A program made the translations under genes and the position numbers. From assembly GCA_023474015.1 (NCBI GenBank), contig JAMCYN010000008.1:1-25732 (forward strand): a DNA stretch of 25,732 nucleotides, written 5' to 3'. The notes under the pieces are model-generated. The model ran no database searches. It had not been told where the DNA came from and saw only the letters and a list, made by a program, of their open reading frames with translations. Each line of letters starts with the position of its first letter. Within the stretch, counting starts at the first letter, position 1. This stretch comes from Armatimonadota bacterium. GTDB taxonomy: Bacteria; Armatimonadota; UBA5829. Below, piece after piece: positions 1 to 8,544 of the stretch.

Positions 1-205
1 CTCTCCTCCAACCACGCCAAAATCCATAGTCAGATGATACTGCAACTTCCATGCAAGAACCTTGTACGATCCTTGTAATCTGATTACACGTAATACTATT
101 CCCAATACAGTTCCGTATAAAGATCAGTTCGTAAGGAGGGGAGCACCCAACTTCCACCCTTAAGAAGGGGGGACCAAGGGGGGGTTGATTGAGTTCTGCA
201 ATTAC
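1..205. other. Intergenic left edge, no gene seen
   Basis: No convincing coding frame or RNA gene is visible. Bases 147-187 hold a purine/pyrimidine-skewed block with a small hairpin (CCCTT-aag-AAGGG at 157-169) followed by G runs. It resembles the short dispersed C/G-run repeats scattered between genes in many environmental bacteria, but a single copy in this window cannot prove it. Confidence 0.35.
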
Positions 206-207
206 CT

Positions 208-230
208 CTAGCCCGAATGATTCGTGATGA
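208..230 (+). mobile_element. Probable left terminal sequence of an IS1380-type element
   Basis: The stretch beginning CTAGCCCGAATGATTCGTGA, about 75 bp before the transposase start, resembles terminal sequences I associate with IS1380-family elements. Its position upstream of an IS1380-type transposase start fits. No matching right end is visible because the rest of the element has been lost. The call rests on recollection of the family, not on a search. Confidence 0.4.
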
Positions 231-237
231 GAGTAAA

Positions 238-298
238 AGGAGCACACTCTGTCGAAGTAGTTGGTGATAAAAACAAGCTATAAGACAGAGGTGCTCCT
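238..298 (+). promoter_or_regulatory. Leader hairpin covering the transposase ribosome binding site
   Basis: Arms 238-253 (AGGAGCACACTCTGTC) and 284-298 (GACAGAGGTGCTCCT) are complementary except for one bulged base, with a 30-nt loop. The right arm contains the likely ribosome binding site (GAGGTG) and ends 1 base before the ATG at 300. In a transcript entering from outside, the hairpin would mask initiation. Such fold-back protection is known for other IS elements (IS10, IS50). Confidence 0.6.
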
Positions 299-299
299 G

Positions 300-917
300 A
301 TGGATAATACAACTCTCGACCTGGTTTTCCCTGCTGTTGGCGGCAGGGAAGTGGTATCTCGAAACGACGGAGGTGACATCACCTCGGATGCGGGGCTACT
401 CCTGGTATCGCTGGCTGATAAGAAGCTGGGGCTGACTGCGGCCATGGCCGATGCCATCACGGATGATCGTGACCAGAACAAGGTCTTGCATGGCATTCTG
501 GAGATGGCACGAGAGCGGATATACGCGATCTGTCAGGACTATGAGGATACAAACGATCTGGACTTCGGCTGTGGAACCCTGCTCTCGGCGGCGACGATCG
601 CGCGAGGCGACGGCGGCTACTCATCTTTCTTGACGAGGCTCGAAAAGACGGACCTGCTGGTGATAGACGATTGGGGGATGTATCCCCTGGACTCAGACGC
701 CGCCCGGGACATCTTCGAGATACTCGAAGATCGCGCACACCGAGGCTCCACCCTGATCGTCAGCCAGGTCCCAATCGAGAACTGGTACGACATCATCGCC
801 GCACCGACCATCGCGGACGCGATTCTCAACCGGCTGGTCCACAACGCCTACAAAATCGAGATGACAGGGGAATCCACGAGGAAAAAACTATCGCCATTGA
901 CCGAGACCAACGACTAA
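300..917 (+). pseudogene. In-frame chimera: IS1380 transposase N-terminus fused to IS21 IstB C-terminus
   Basis: The first ~88 residues from the ATG at 300 are the N-terminus of an IS1380-family DDE transposase (DGGDITSDAGLLL..., then RIYAICQDYEDTNDLD). At about 561-575 the frame continues without a stop into the C-terminal part of an IstB/IS21 helper ATPase (ARGDGGYSSFL, Walker-B-like LLVIDDWGMYPLD, STLIVSQVP, PTIADAILNRLVHNAYKIEMTGES, terminal GESTRKK). The transposase catalytic domain and the IstB N-terminus with its P-loop are both missing, so neither activity is expected. An in-frame start at 261 exists, but 300 matches the transposase family start. This is debris from an element inserting into, or recombining with, another, and it happens to have kept an open frame. 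Confidence 0.85.
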
Positions 918-1025
918 GCGTGAACTACCCCAACTTCCGCAGTCCAGAGGCCAGAACGTCTCGATTTGAGCATGAATCTGCCTCCGGGGTGGAAAAAGTT
1001 TGCACTACACGGCGATTTCGAGCAT
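918..1025. mobile_element. Possible IS21 right-end remnant
   Basis: Immediately after the istB stop lies a short AT/GC-mixed stretch containing GGGGTGGAAAAAGTTTGCAC. IS21-family right ends often carry GGTGG-containing terminal repeats close behind istB. No terminal dinucleotide or target duplication could be fixed, so the boundary is uncertain. Confidence 0.3.
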
Positions 1026-2276
1026 TCACTTGGGCAAACGGACTTGCGCTGAGTTCACAATGAAGCGCGAAGTCATCTCGTGAGTGCAGGAAATGCCCCG
1101 GAATTTTTTCTTTTGACCAACTACTGCCGAAGTTGGGCTAGTACACAGCGTGCCGTTGGCAGTAGTAGGACTCCCAGCCAGCCTGCGTAATCCGGTTTCG
1201 TAGTTACCGCAGATAGAACTGAGGTCAATACTCCTGCAATCCGCAAGACATATCTGGGCCGCCTGAAGCAGCAGTTCGACCTCAACAGCCATATCCATCG
1301 GACTGATGTACTCCGGCGCGAGAGTCAGATCGGGATCCACATTGTGGAAGTTGCCCAGAGGAAGCGCCATAGCAGTGGTAGCATAGCCCACAACTGCAAA
1401 TACGCTTGCCTCACAGCCGCCACCGCCCATCAGTTGACGTTGCACCTGGATGTCGGGGTACATTTTTCTTAGCTCTATATATGCGTGCCTCAGCACACTC
1501 TCCGCGCCGTCATCAAATGTATGAAGCTTGTCCCCGGTGCGAATAACCGGGCCGCCCCCGATTTCCGCACCGGGGAGCGCTTTGCTGGTTTCCAGCGAAA
1601 CCACAATTGAGTCTCGCGGAACAGCCTGATTCCGAGCTACATGCATAGACCCGGAGAAGCACACCTCTTCCGCCCTGGTAAACACACCGATGATGTCACG
1701 CTGGATACCACGCTTTCTTGCTTCATCCAGCACCGTGAGTATCATCGCGCAACCGACCAGATCGTCGCATGCGCGCATATAAGCCAAACCGTCTCGCACC
1801 TCGAGGTCCAGAAAATCCCATACGCCGAAGGCTGGTAGCGCGGGGCACTTGCCGGAGAGTTCAAGGTTAAGAAATGTTCCGTCTTCGCGTTTGTCGGCAC
1901 CGGTGATAACGCCGGGGATGCCTATCTCATCTTCCACAGCGGACTGAGGCAAGGCGGGATAGACGAGCACATTGACGGGCGAACTGAAGCATTCGATGTT
2001 GACGCCACCCAGCAAATGGCCTGTTTGTCTCTCCTGGTCGACTATTTCAAACGCCGGGTGATCCATGTGAGCAACGAGCACCAGAGGATTGGCATCCCGA
2101 CGCGATGACCCCACGTATCGGGCGATGATATTGCCGACTTCATCGGACTCCCACCCAATATCCATCTTGTTCAACTCACCAGTGATGAACTCAACCACCC
2201 TGGCTTCATAAAACGGCGCGGTTTTCCTTTTGCCTATTCGTGATAGAATGCGAATACATTCGTCAGTTGTCAGCAC
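1026..2276 (-). CDS. M42/M28-like metallo-aminopeptidase with an abnormal C-terminal tail
   Basis: Co-catalytic metallopeptidase of the M42 (deblocking aminopeptidase/endoglucanase M) type, probably cytoplasmic and acting on peptides. Ligand candidates appear in family order: H70 and D72 in VAHMDHPAFE, D171-D172 in ACDDLVGCAMIL, E203-E204 in TRAEEVCFSG, E229 in SLETSKALPG, H311 in GNFHNVDPD. No signal peptide is seen. The start is GTG at 2276 with GGAAGAG upstream, 34 bp behind the UroD-like gene, so the two are probably co-transcribed. The recognisable fold ends near residue 345 (VELLLQAAQICLADC). The remaining ~70 residues look like translated non-coding DNA running up to the IS remnant, so the native 3' end was probably lost. 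It ends in TGA, unlike the TAG of its operon neighbours. Confident of the family; substrate unknown. Confidence 0.82.
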   Translation of the reverse strand: MLTTDECIRILSRIGKRKTAPFYEARVVEFITGELNKMDIGWESDEVGNIIARYVGSSRRDANPLVLVAHMDHPAFEIVDQERQTGHLLGGVNIECFSSPVNVLVYPALPQSAVEDEIGIPGVITGADKREDGTFLNLELSGKCPALPAFGVWDFLDLEVRDGLAYMRACDDLVGCAMILTVLDEARKRGIQRDIIGVFTRAEEVCFSGSMHVARNQAVPRDSIVVSLETSKALPGAEIGGGPVIRTGDKLHTFDDGAESVLRHAYIELRKMYPDIQVQRQLMGGGGCEASVFAVVGYATTAMALPLGNFHNVDPDLTLAPEYISPMDMAVEVELLLQAAQICLADCRSIDLSSICGNYETGLRRLAGSPTTANGTLCTSPTSAVVGQKKKFRGISCTHEMTSRFIVNSAQVRLPK

Positions 2277-2310
2277 TTGTCGTTACTCTCTTCCAAATCG
2301 CCGCCTTTGG

Positions 2311-3264
2311 CTAGTAGTTTCCTTCCTTGCGCCACACGTCCAGCATCAACTCGTATCTGGACAGACGCATGCCCGTGTAGACGCAGTTGCTGGTCGAAAA
2401 TATGTAGCCTCCTCCGGGCATGCCGTGGTGGAGAGCATAGCGGACGCTCTCTAGCACTTCCTCGTCGGTCCCCGTATCGAGCACTCCACAGTTGACATTG
2501 CCGATAAGGCAGACGCGGTCTCCACAGAGGCGCTTGATCTCGGCGATATCAATCCCACCCTGCGGGTCCAGCGAGTGAAGAGCGTGAGGATTCGCCTCGA
2601 GCAACTGGTCCAGAATCGGCATAATGTTGCCGTCGGTGTGCTTGATGGTGTAAAATCCCAGGTCGCGGTAGCCCTTGATCAGTCTCGTAAGATACGGCGT
2701 AACAAACTCACCGAATTGCCCCGGGCTCAGGAACGGACCCGAGTTGAAGCAATAGTCGGAACACAGCGCGAAGCCGTCCAACCCGCCGTGCTTTGCGAGC
2801 GCATCGGCCTTTTCCAGCGCCCTGTCCACCCACCGCGCGGCCTCGTTCTTGAGGCCATCTGGATCATCGGCCAGGCGCATCGAGAACTCGACCATCCTGT
2901 CCCCCGGCGGCACGTCATAAGTCGCGTCCCCGTGGATCATTACGAAGTATTTGTCTCCTGATTTCTCCCGGATGGCATCGATCTGGCGCATGGTCTCATC
3001 AAGCGTCCCCGGGTTCTGATGCAGGAATATGGCGCTGTGCTCGTAGCGTTGTGCTATGTCCACATAAATTTGGGCAATGTCCTCGCGGTGGAGCTGACGT
3101 TCCTTCTCTTCCATCTGGCCCCATTGGTGGTACGAGCGGTGTGTCGGATGCACCTTGCCGAACGCCTCCATCGTGAGGAAGAATACGAGCTCGAAGTGCG
3201 GCACACGGCCCGTGAGCGGCTGCCTGTTCAGCGCGGCAATGAATCTGTCTCTTGGGCTCAACAT
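2311..3264 (-). CDS. Uroporphyrinogen decarboxylase (URO-D) superfamily protein, not HemE
   Basis: A 317-residue TIM-barrel protein of the URO-D superfamily, which also includes corrinoid methyltransferases such as MtaA/CmuA. Visible signatures are MLSPRDRFIAALNRQP with GRVPHFE at the N-terminus, FALCSDYCFNSGPFLSPGQF in the middle, IKHTDGNIMPILDQLLE, SLDPQGGIDIAEIKRLCG and GGGYIFSTSNCVYTGM near the C-terminus. This is the divergent group commonly found beside glycosidases rather than in haem operons, and no haem genes are nearby. The start is fixed by an excellent GGAGG five bases before the ATG at 3264. It follows the alpha-mannosidase after 217 bp and precedes the M42 gene by 34 bp. Function is unknown; a methyl-transfer or decarboxylase role is only a family-level possibility. 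The stop is TAG. Confidence 0.85.
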   Translation of the reverse strand: MLSPRDRFIAALNRQPLTGRVPHFELVFFLTMEAFGKVHPTHRSYHQWGQMEEKERQLHREDIAQIYVDIAQRYEHSAIFLHQNPGTLDETMRQIDAIREKSGDKYFVMIHGDATYDVPPGDRMVEFSMRLADDPDGLKNEAARWVDRALEKADALAKHGGLDGFALCSDYCFNSGPFLSPGQFGEFVTPYLTRLIKGYRDLGFYTIKHTDGNIMPILDQLLEANPHALHSLDPQGGIDIAEIKRLCGDRVCLIGNVNCGVLDTGTDEEVLESVRYALHHGMPGGGYIFSTSNCVYTGMRLSRYELMLDVWRKEGNY

Positions 3265-3481
3265 CTATACCTCCTATCAACCACAATACTGTTCACTTAA
3301 TGAGTCGGAAGGGAATCTTTCATTCGAAATCCCGAAAGGGAAGGGAAGGATTCGGAAATCGCCACTTAACGTAAGCAGGCCACCCAACATGGGTTTCCTT
3401 CTATTCCCTATTTCTGGTCTTCGGTCCTTTCGGGCTTTCGCGATGAAAGAGCTCCTCCGTGGCCTAAAGGCTGCTGACCCG
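3265..3481. other. Intergenic spacer with short repeats
   Basis: The 217-bp gap between the mannosidase stop and the UroD start is the longest spacer in the operon. It contains CCCGAAAGGG-type mini-palindromes and a block reading GGATTCGGAAATCGCCACTT. The right half of that block matches the arm of the hairpin at 21682-21707 (ATCGCCACCT), while its left half does not pair. It looks like a decayed or recombined copy of that hairpin family. No strong promoter was recognised. Confidence 0.35.
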
Positions 3482-6400
3482 CTATCCGCCGGCCAGCTTG
3501 ATCTTGAACGTGCGTATCTCGAAAGGCTTTATGGCAAAGCAGGCCGTTTTGCCATCGAAATCGACGGGATCGGTGTCTTCCTCGAGCAGATTGCATTCCA
3601 TGATCGAGACGATCTGACGGTCGAAGGTGAGGCACGCCGGCCCGCGAGAGCCGTGGGCCTCGTAGGCGCGCACGACGAGATGATCGCTGTCCTCGGCCTG
3701 CTTCACTGTATCGATAACCACGTTGTCACGGTCGACCGCCACGAATGAGTGCCTGGCGTCGAGCTTGCCGTCGTGACATGTCTCGGCGACGCGAAGCAGC
3801 GGGCAGTTCAGTTCGTAGCCCGCGCGGACGGCACCGTTCGTCCAGTCGCCCGCGTGCGGCAGAAGCGAATATGTGAACTCGTGCGCGCCGCGATCCGCCT
3901 CGGGATCGGGATAATCGGGAGCCCTGAGCAGGGTGAGCCGCATCACATTGTCCTTGATGTCCCAACCATACTTGCAGTCGTTGAGCACACTGACGCCGTA
4001 GCCGGTCTCGGAGAGGTCCGCCCATTTGTGGCCGCACACCTCGAACATGGCCTTGTCCCAGCTGGTGTTCCAGTGCGTCGGACGATCCACCGCCCCGAAC
4101 GCCATCTCATAGGTCGCGCGAGTGCTGTGAATATCCACCGGGAAAGCCACCTTGAGCAGCATCTGGCGGTCCTGCCAATCGACGTTGTTCACGAAGTCGA
4201 TCCTAGGCGTATGCGCGTAAAATACGATCTTCTGGTCGATTTTGGACTTGCCGTAGCTCAGGCTCAGACCCAGCACCAACCGCACCGGGCCGCACTCGAG
4301 AACCTCGGGCGCGCGCTCAGACGCGAACTCCCACATCTTGTCCTGATATTGAAGTTCGATATCCCACGCTTCCCACTGGCTGGGCTTGTCCTCGAAGACC
4401 TGCAGGACGTTCGCGCGCGAGTCATTGGGCAGAACCTCGCGCAAGTTCGTCTTGTCGTAGAGACGCCTGACAGTGCCGTCGGAGGCGAGTGTGAGGTCAT
4501 AATACGGGGTCGATATGCTCTGGCCATCAACTCTGAACGGACACTCCAGCTCTGAATCGCCATCGACCACTCGATAGACACCGTAGCCGCAGGAAGGCAC
4601 ATCGGATGCGACAAAGGTCAACTTGCCGTCGGCAAGTTGGCTGGGAACCTCGTTCTGCCGCGAGTCGATTACCTTGACGCCGCCCCTGTTCTTGAGATCC
4701 ATACTCACCACATCGACGCGGTCCCATGAGAGGGAGTTGAAGACGACAATAGGCTCACCGTCGCCCCGGGTGTCGATGCGGCCCGTCAGATCCTTGGCGG
4801 CGCTTGTGATCATGCTCTCGCCGGAAGAAAGAATCTCGGCGTAGTGCTTGTTCGAGTCCTGGTAGACATCGTTGATCGAGGAGCCCGGAATGATGTCGTG
4901 GAACTGGTTCAGCAGGATCCCCTGCCAGCCCTCCGTCAGCGCCGCGTTCGGGTAATCGTGGCCGTAGAGGGCGGCTATGGAGTTCCAGATTTCAGCTTCC
5001 CTGTATGTAAGCTCGCTCTTTCGATTGTTGCGCTTGTTCCCCGCCTGGGTCGTGTAGGTGCCACGGTGAAGTTCAAAATAGAACTCACCGTTCCAGACCG
5101 GCAGGTCCTTCACCTCGGAGGCCAGCTTGTCAAAGAAGTCATGCGCCCTGCCCGTCTTTACCTTGGGCATCCCGGGGATATCGGCGATGCTCGACATGCG
5201 CTCGAGCATCTCACGGCTCGGTCCGCCTCCGCCGTCGCCCCATCCGAACGCGGATAGGAACTCGGGGCTTGAAAGCTTGGAGTTGTAGCCGTCCCAAAGA
5301 CCCGCCAGTTCGTCGGCCTGGAGCATCGCGTTGTAGGTTCCATGGATGAAGTGGGTCAGCATCCGGGTTCCGTCGATGCCCTGCCAGGTAAATGTGTTAT
5401 GCGGGAAGCGATTCGTATCGTTCCAACTGATTTTGGCGGTCATGAAGTAGTCCAGTCCGCTCTTTTTGTATATCTGAGGCATTGCCCACGAATAGCCGAA
5501 GACATCTGGCAGCCAGCCGACTCGCACATCGACACCGAACTCGCTTTGGAAGAATCGTTTACCGTAAAGGCACTGCCGCACGAGCGACTCGCCCGAGACC
5601 ACGTTGCAATCGTTTTCGACCCACGTGCCGCCGATGGGCTCGAACCTGCCTTCGGCCACGCGTTGCTTGACCCGATCGTAGACTTCCGGAAAATACTGCT
5701 TGGTATACAGAAACAACGGAACCTGGCTGCAGACGAAGTGATAGTCGGGATACTCGTCCATCAGCGCGGTGACAGTGGAATAGGTTCGTCCGACTTTCCT
5801 GGCGGTCTCTTTAAGAGGCCACAGCCACGCGACGTCTATGTGAGAGTGACCCACGCAGAAGCACGTGCCGGAGGAATCGCCGAACTCGATTGCATCCAGA
5901 TTGGCGCGCAGGGTCTTTCGGGCCGATGTGATGGACGACCCGAAGTTCGAGCTCGTCTTGTCTCTGAAATCGACCTCGGTGAGCGCGTCTTTCATCGCGA
6001 GCAGAATGGCCTCTTTGAGCACCGGGTCTTTCAGCGCGCGGGCGGCGTCCCAAGTGGTCTTGAAGTCGCTGTAGGCGCTCTCGACCTGCTTGTCCACGGC
6101 AATCAGCTTGGCGACGGACAAGATGTAGGGCATACTCGGGTTAGTTACAACATACTTGAAGTAGTTGCCGGTCTTTATCTCTATCTCGCAGGAGTAGGTT
6201 TCGCCGCCGGTCGCCGACGGATTCAGCAATATATAAATGCGATTATCATCAACTCCATGAAACGCCTTGCCGTCGATCCTGAGAAGGCCTTCTCCACCGG
6301 TCATAAACTGCAAACCGACACACGCGCCGACCCATTCCGATGGGATAGTTATATCTTTGCGCATGAATGCATTTTGGCCCTGTCTGGCCCAGATATCTCC

Positions 6401-6559
6401 AACGTTTACGGTCTGCCAATCGTCTATATACTCATACTGTTCGGGGGCCAGGTGCTTCGCATGCCGCGTCTGCCAACCATTCAGCGTTTCCTCTCGCGCG
6501 ATTATCCGAGACTTGATCTCCTCCAGTCGCACGTAGAGAACGTCCAATAAACTCGTCAT
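3482..6559 (-). CDS. Alpha-mannosidase, glycoside hydrolase family 38
   Basis: Hydrolyses alpha-mannosides with retention; there is no signal peptide, so it is probably cytoplasmic and trims imported oligosaccharides. In the 1025-residue form, an N-terminal beta domain occupies about residues 1-230. The GH38 catalytic domain follows, with zinc ligands in VGHSHIDVAWLWPL (~237-250), the nucleophile Asp in GWLPDVFGYS (~352), the FELHRGTYTTQAGNKRNNR motif of the middle helical domain, and the second zinc histidine in QFHDIIPGSS. A beta-sandwich C-terminal half follows. Family length is usually 850-1050. I chose ATG 6559 because GGAGG lies five bases upstream; an in-frame ATG at 6586 has no such site. 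It is the third gene of the minus-strand operon, 55 bp after the GNAT gene. The stop is TAG. Confidence 0.95.
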   Translation of the reverse strand: MTSLLDVLYVRLEEIKSRIIAREETLNGWQTRHAKHLAPEQYEYIDDWQTVNVGDIWARQGQNAFMRKDITIPSEWVGACVGLQFMTGGEGLLRIDGKAFHGVDDNRIYILLNPSATGGETYSCEIEIKTGNYFKYVVTNPSMPYILSVAKLIAVDKQVESAYSDFKTTWDAARALKDPVLKEAILLAMKDALTEVDFRDKTSSNFGSSITSARKTLRANLDAIEFGDSSGTCFCVGHSHIDVAWLWPLKETARKVGRTYSTVTALMDEYPDYHFVCSQVPLFLYTKQYFPEVYDRVKQRVAEGRFEPIGGTWVENDCNVVSGESLVRQCLYGKRFFQSEFGVDVRVGWLPDVFGYSWAMPQIYKKSGLDYFMTAKISWNDTNRFPHNTFTWQGIDGTRMLTHFIHGTYNAMLQADELAGLWDGYNSKLSSPEFLSAFGWGDGGGGPSREMLERMSSIADIPGMPKVKTGRAHDFFDKLASEVKDLPVWNGEFYFELHRGTYTTQAGNKRNNRKSELTYREAEIWNSIAALYGHDYPNAALTEGWQGILLNQFHDIIPGSSINDVYQDSNKHYAEILSSGESMITSAAKDLTGRIDTRGDGEPIVVFNSLSWDRVDVVSMDLKNRGGVKVIDSRQNEVPSQLADGKLTFVASDVPSCGYGVYRVVDGDSELECPFRVDGQSISTPYYDLTLASDGTVRRLYDKTNLREVLPNDSRANVLQVFEDKPSQWEAWDIELQYQDKMWEFASERAPEVLECGPVRLVLGLSLSYGKSKIDQKIVFYAHTPRIDFVNNVDWQDRQMLLKVAFPVDIHSTRATYEMAFGAVDRPTHWNTSWDKAMFEVCGHKWADLSETGYGVSVLNDCKYGWDIKDNVMRLTLLRAPDYPDPEADRGAHEFTYSLLPHAGDWTNGAVRAGYELNCPLLRVAETCHDGKLDARHSFVAVDRDNVVIDTVKQAEDSDHLVVRAYEAHGSRGPACLTFDRQIVSIMECNLLEEDTDPVDFDGKTACFAIKPFEIRTFKIKLAGG

Positions 6560-6614
6560 TACAACCTCCAAAATCTTGCTTGTCAATATGAATTTGTTTG
6601 TCAGACGCCAGTCA

Positions 6615-7193
6615 CTACCAATCGTTTCCGCATAAATCTATTGGTCCGACAGGCAGTTGGGCGCACTTCATAGGGTAGAACATAGTGATGTTCTTATCGG
6701 GCAGGGGGACTCTTGCGGCGTATTCGTCAACTCGAGTGATCGCTCTATCGGGTTCCGTCCGCCAGCCACATCTCGCGTAGACATTCTCCAGCTTCGGAAC
6801 GCAAAACAGGAGCCCGCAGTCAAAATCCAGGTGCAAAGCTTCGTCCGTGGTGGCCAGCATTACCCGGTCGCTAAGGCCCATTCCTCTGTAGGCAGGCAGC
6901 ACAAACACATTTTGAATGCCCGCCACCCTAAGCCTTGTGTCTCCGACTAAGACCACGCGGTCGACCACGCCCACATGCGCGGCCACGGCGTCGCGGTCTC
7001 GAAGCACAACGCTCCAAACCGACGCCACTCCATGCCACGTTCGAGTCGTCGAAAACACCCCAACGTCCTCAGGAAAGCAAGCGCACAACCCAACGCGGAT
7101 CAGGGCGTCCAGTTCGCCAGCTATGTCCGATTCTTTAATTATCGCCAGCTCCAACGCTCCTCCATGCTTCTTACACTGATATCGAACTGCCAC
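6615..7193 (-). CDS. GNAT-family acetyltransferase
   Basis: A 192-residue protein with the GNAT acetyl-CoA motif A at about 96-111 (VFVLPAYRGMGLSDRV) and a plausible motif B (LENVYARCGWR, ~135-145). The acceptor is unknown. It lies 40 bp after the isopropylmalate-synthase-like gene and 55 bp before the mannosidase. The start is awkward. AAGGAG at 7208-7213 is 14 bases from the GTG at 7193, but only one base from an out-of-frame ATG at 7206. That ATG opens an 11-codon frame overlapping the GNAT start. Either the mini-frame couples translation, or a single-base change has pushed the original ATG (MPEP...) out of frame. The stop is TAG. Confidence 0.75.
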   Translation of the reverse strand: MAVRYQCKKHGGALELAIIKESDIAGELDALIRVGLCACFPEDVGVFSTTRTWHGVASVWSVVLRDRDAVAAHVGVVDRVVLVGDTRLRVAGIQNVFVLPAYRGMGLSDRVMLATTDEALHLDFDCGLLFCVPKLENVYARCGWRTEPDRAITRVDEYAARVPLPDKNITMFYPMKCAQLPVGPIDLCGNDW

Positions 7194-7233
7194 ACGGTTC
7201 AGGCATTCTCCTTCTGATCTCCACTTTTTGACA

Positions 7234-8544
7234 CTATCGACCCTCCGACCATGCCTTACCAGTTCTGGCCATTGCCTGATCGAGTTCCGGGATCACGTGG
7301 TCAACGGAACCACTCGGCGCTCCCGTGACCTCATCCACGATCCGGACGAACTCATCTTCCGTCAGCAACTGCTTCTTGCTGAGCGCCAAAGTCTTTACTT
7401 TTGCAAGGATGTCCAGGCACTGCTCCTCGGTGGCGGTTCTGCCGATTCTTTCCAGCCAGTGGTAAATCGTGTAAGTTCCACTCTTCTTGCCCATGACAAA
7501 TTCCATCGGCGGCTGGCCGACGAGGGCCGGGTTGAACGGATACATTATGTCCGCGTCCCCCGCTTTGGCGGAATTGGCCGCGAACATGACTCCGATTCCG
7601 GACTCCATGTGGTATATTCGCTCTCCCAGGAACGGGCGATTGATCGCAATTGTATGATCGGCGGCAACCGAGCAGACATACTTCGCGGTCTCCAAGAAGT
7701 GTTGCGTATTCAGTCCGAGTTCGACGCCGTACAGGCATTTGAGGCCCATTACTACTTCTTCTATCGCGGTGTTTCCGGCGCCCTCGCCAAGCCCAGCGAC
7801 GTTGACATGAGCTACATCCGCCCCGGCGGCCAACGCGGCCAGCGTATTGGCCGTGCCGAGCCCGAAGTGATTGTGGAAATGCGCCTCGACCGGTTGTGTG
7901 AAGCGCGCCTTGATCCGTTTCATCATCTTAGTAACGGCCTGCGGCGTGCTGCATCCGAATGTGTCGGCCAGAACGAACGAATCCATATGACCGTTAGTCT
8001 GAACCTCGTCGACCATATCGAGCAGCGCCTCGATTTCCGCGCGAGTGCCGTCGATTGTGAAGAATGCCGTGTGAAGACCCAACTCCTTAGCGGCTATTGT
8101 GGCGTCGATGGCGGCCTTCTTTGCCCAATCGAAGCTCTTGCCATAGGCCTTTTCGACGAACTCACGGTTCGCGGCGATTTCCATCACGACTCCGTCGCAT
8201 CCCGCATTCTTCGCCTGCTCGACATCACCTACCATGCAGCGTGTGAACGCAAAGATTTGGGGGCCAAGGTCGAGGTCTTTGATTGCCTTAACCGCGTACT
8301 CGTCCTCCTTGGAGACTGCGGGCATGCCTGCCTCGATTCGATGCACGCCAAGCGCGGCAAGCTTTTTCGCAATCTCGATTTTGTCCTCGGCGGTAAAGAC
8401 AACCCCAGTCTCCTGCTCGCCGTCGCGCAGGGTGACATCATGTATCTGCAGGTTATTCGCGAATGTAAAGTCCTCGGTGACCTCGTCGTAATAATTCCAC
8501 GGGCTTACGCGCCACATTTGGTTTTGATGTTGTAGGTTACTCAT
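7234..8544 (-). CDS. DRE-TIM metallolyase, isopropylmalate/homocitrate synthase-like
   Basis: Predicted to condense acetyl-CoA or a similar acyl-CoA with a 2-oxo acid. Of 436 residues, the HMGL-like barrel shows the DRE signature IHDVTLRDGEQ (34-44), the metal histidines in AHFHNHFGLG (221-230) and GLGEGAGNTAIEE (251-263). A short C-terminal helical region like that of homocitrate synthase follows, but there is no LeuA allosteric domain (LeuA usually exceeds 500 residues). No leuB, leuC or leuD neighbours are present, so classical leucine synthesis is unlikely from context. AAAGGAG lies eight bases before the ATG at 8544. It is the first intact gene of the minus-strand operon, and the decayed SDR upstream overlaps its start by 8 bp. 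The true substrate is unknown. The stop is TAG. Confidence 0.88.
   Translation of the reverse strand: MSNLQHQNQMWRVSPWNYYDEVTEDFTFANNLQIHDVTLRDGEQETGVVFTAEDKIEIAKKLAALGVHRIEAGMPAVSKEDEYAVKAIKDLDLGPQIFAFTRCMVGDVEQAKNAGCDGVVMEIAANREFVEKAYGKSFDWAKKAAIDATIAAKELGLHTAFFTIDGTRAEIEALLDMVDEVQTNGHMDSFVLADTFGCSTPQAVTKMMKRIKARFTQPVEAHFHNHFGLGTANTLAALAAGADVAHVNVAGLGEGAGNTAIEEVVMGLKCLYGVELGLNTQHFLETAKYVCSVAADHTIAINRPFLGERIYHMESGIGVMFAANSAKAGDADIMYPFNPALVGQPPMEFVMGKKSGTYTIYHWLERIGRTATEEQCLDILAKVKTLALSKKQLLTEDEFVRIVDEVTGAPSGSVDHVIPELDQAMARTGKAWSEGR

Noticed and set aside
2311..3264. HemE uroporphyrinogen decarboxylase
   Set aside because: The sequence belongs to the divergent URO-D group and no haem genes are nearby.
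5342..6550. 402-codon plus-strand frame opposite the alpha-mannosidase
   Set aside because: Shadow of the GH38 frame with no recognisable motif.
7228..8535. 435-codon plus-strand frame opposite the aldolase gene
   Set aside because: It mirrors the sense gene almost end to end; the sense frame has clear DRE-TIM motifs and a ribosome binding site.
7234..8544. LeuA 2-isopropylmalate synthase for leucine synthesis
   Set aside because: It is too short for the allosteric domain and there are no leuBCD neighbours; only the broader family is supported.
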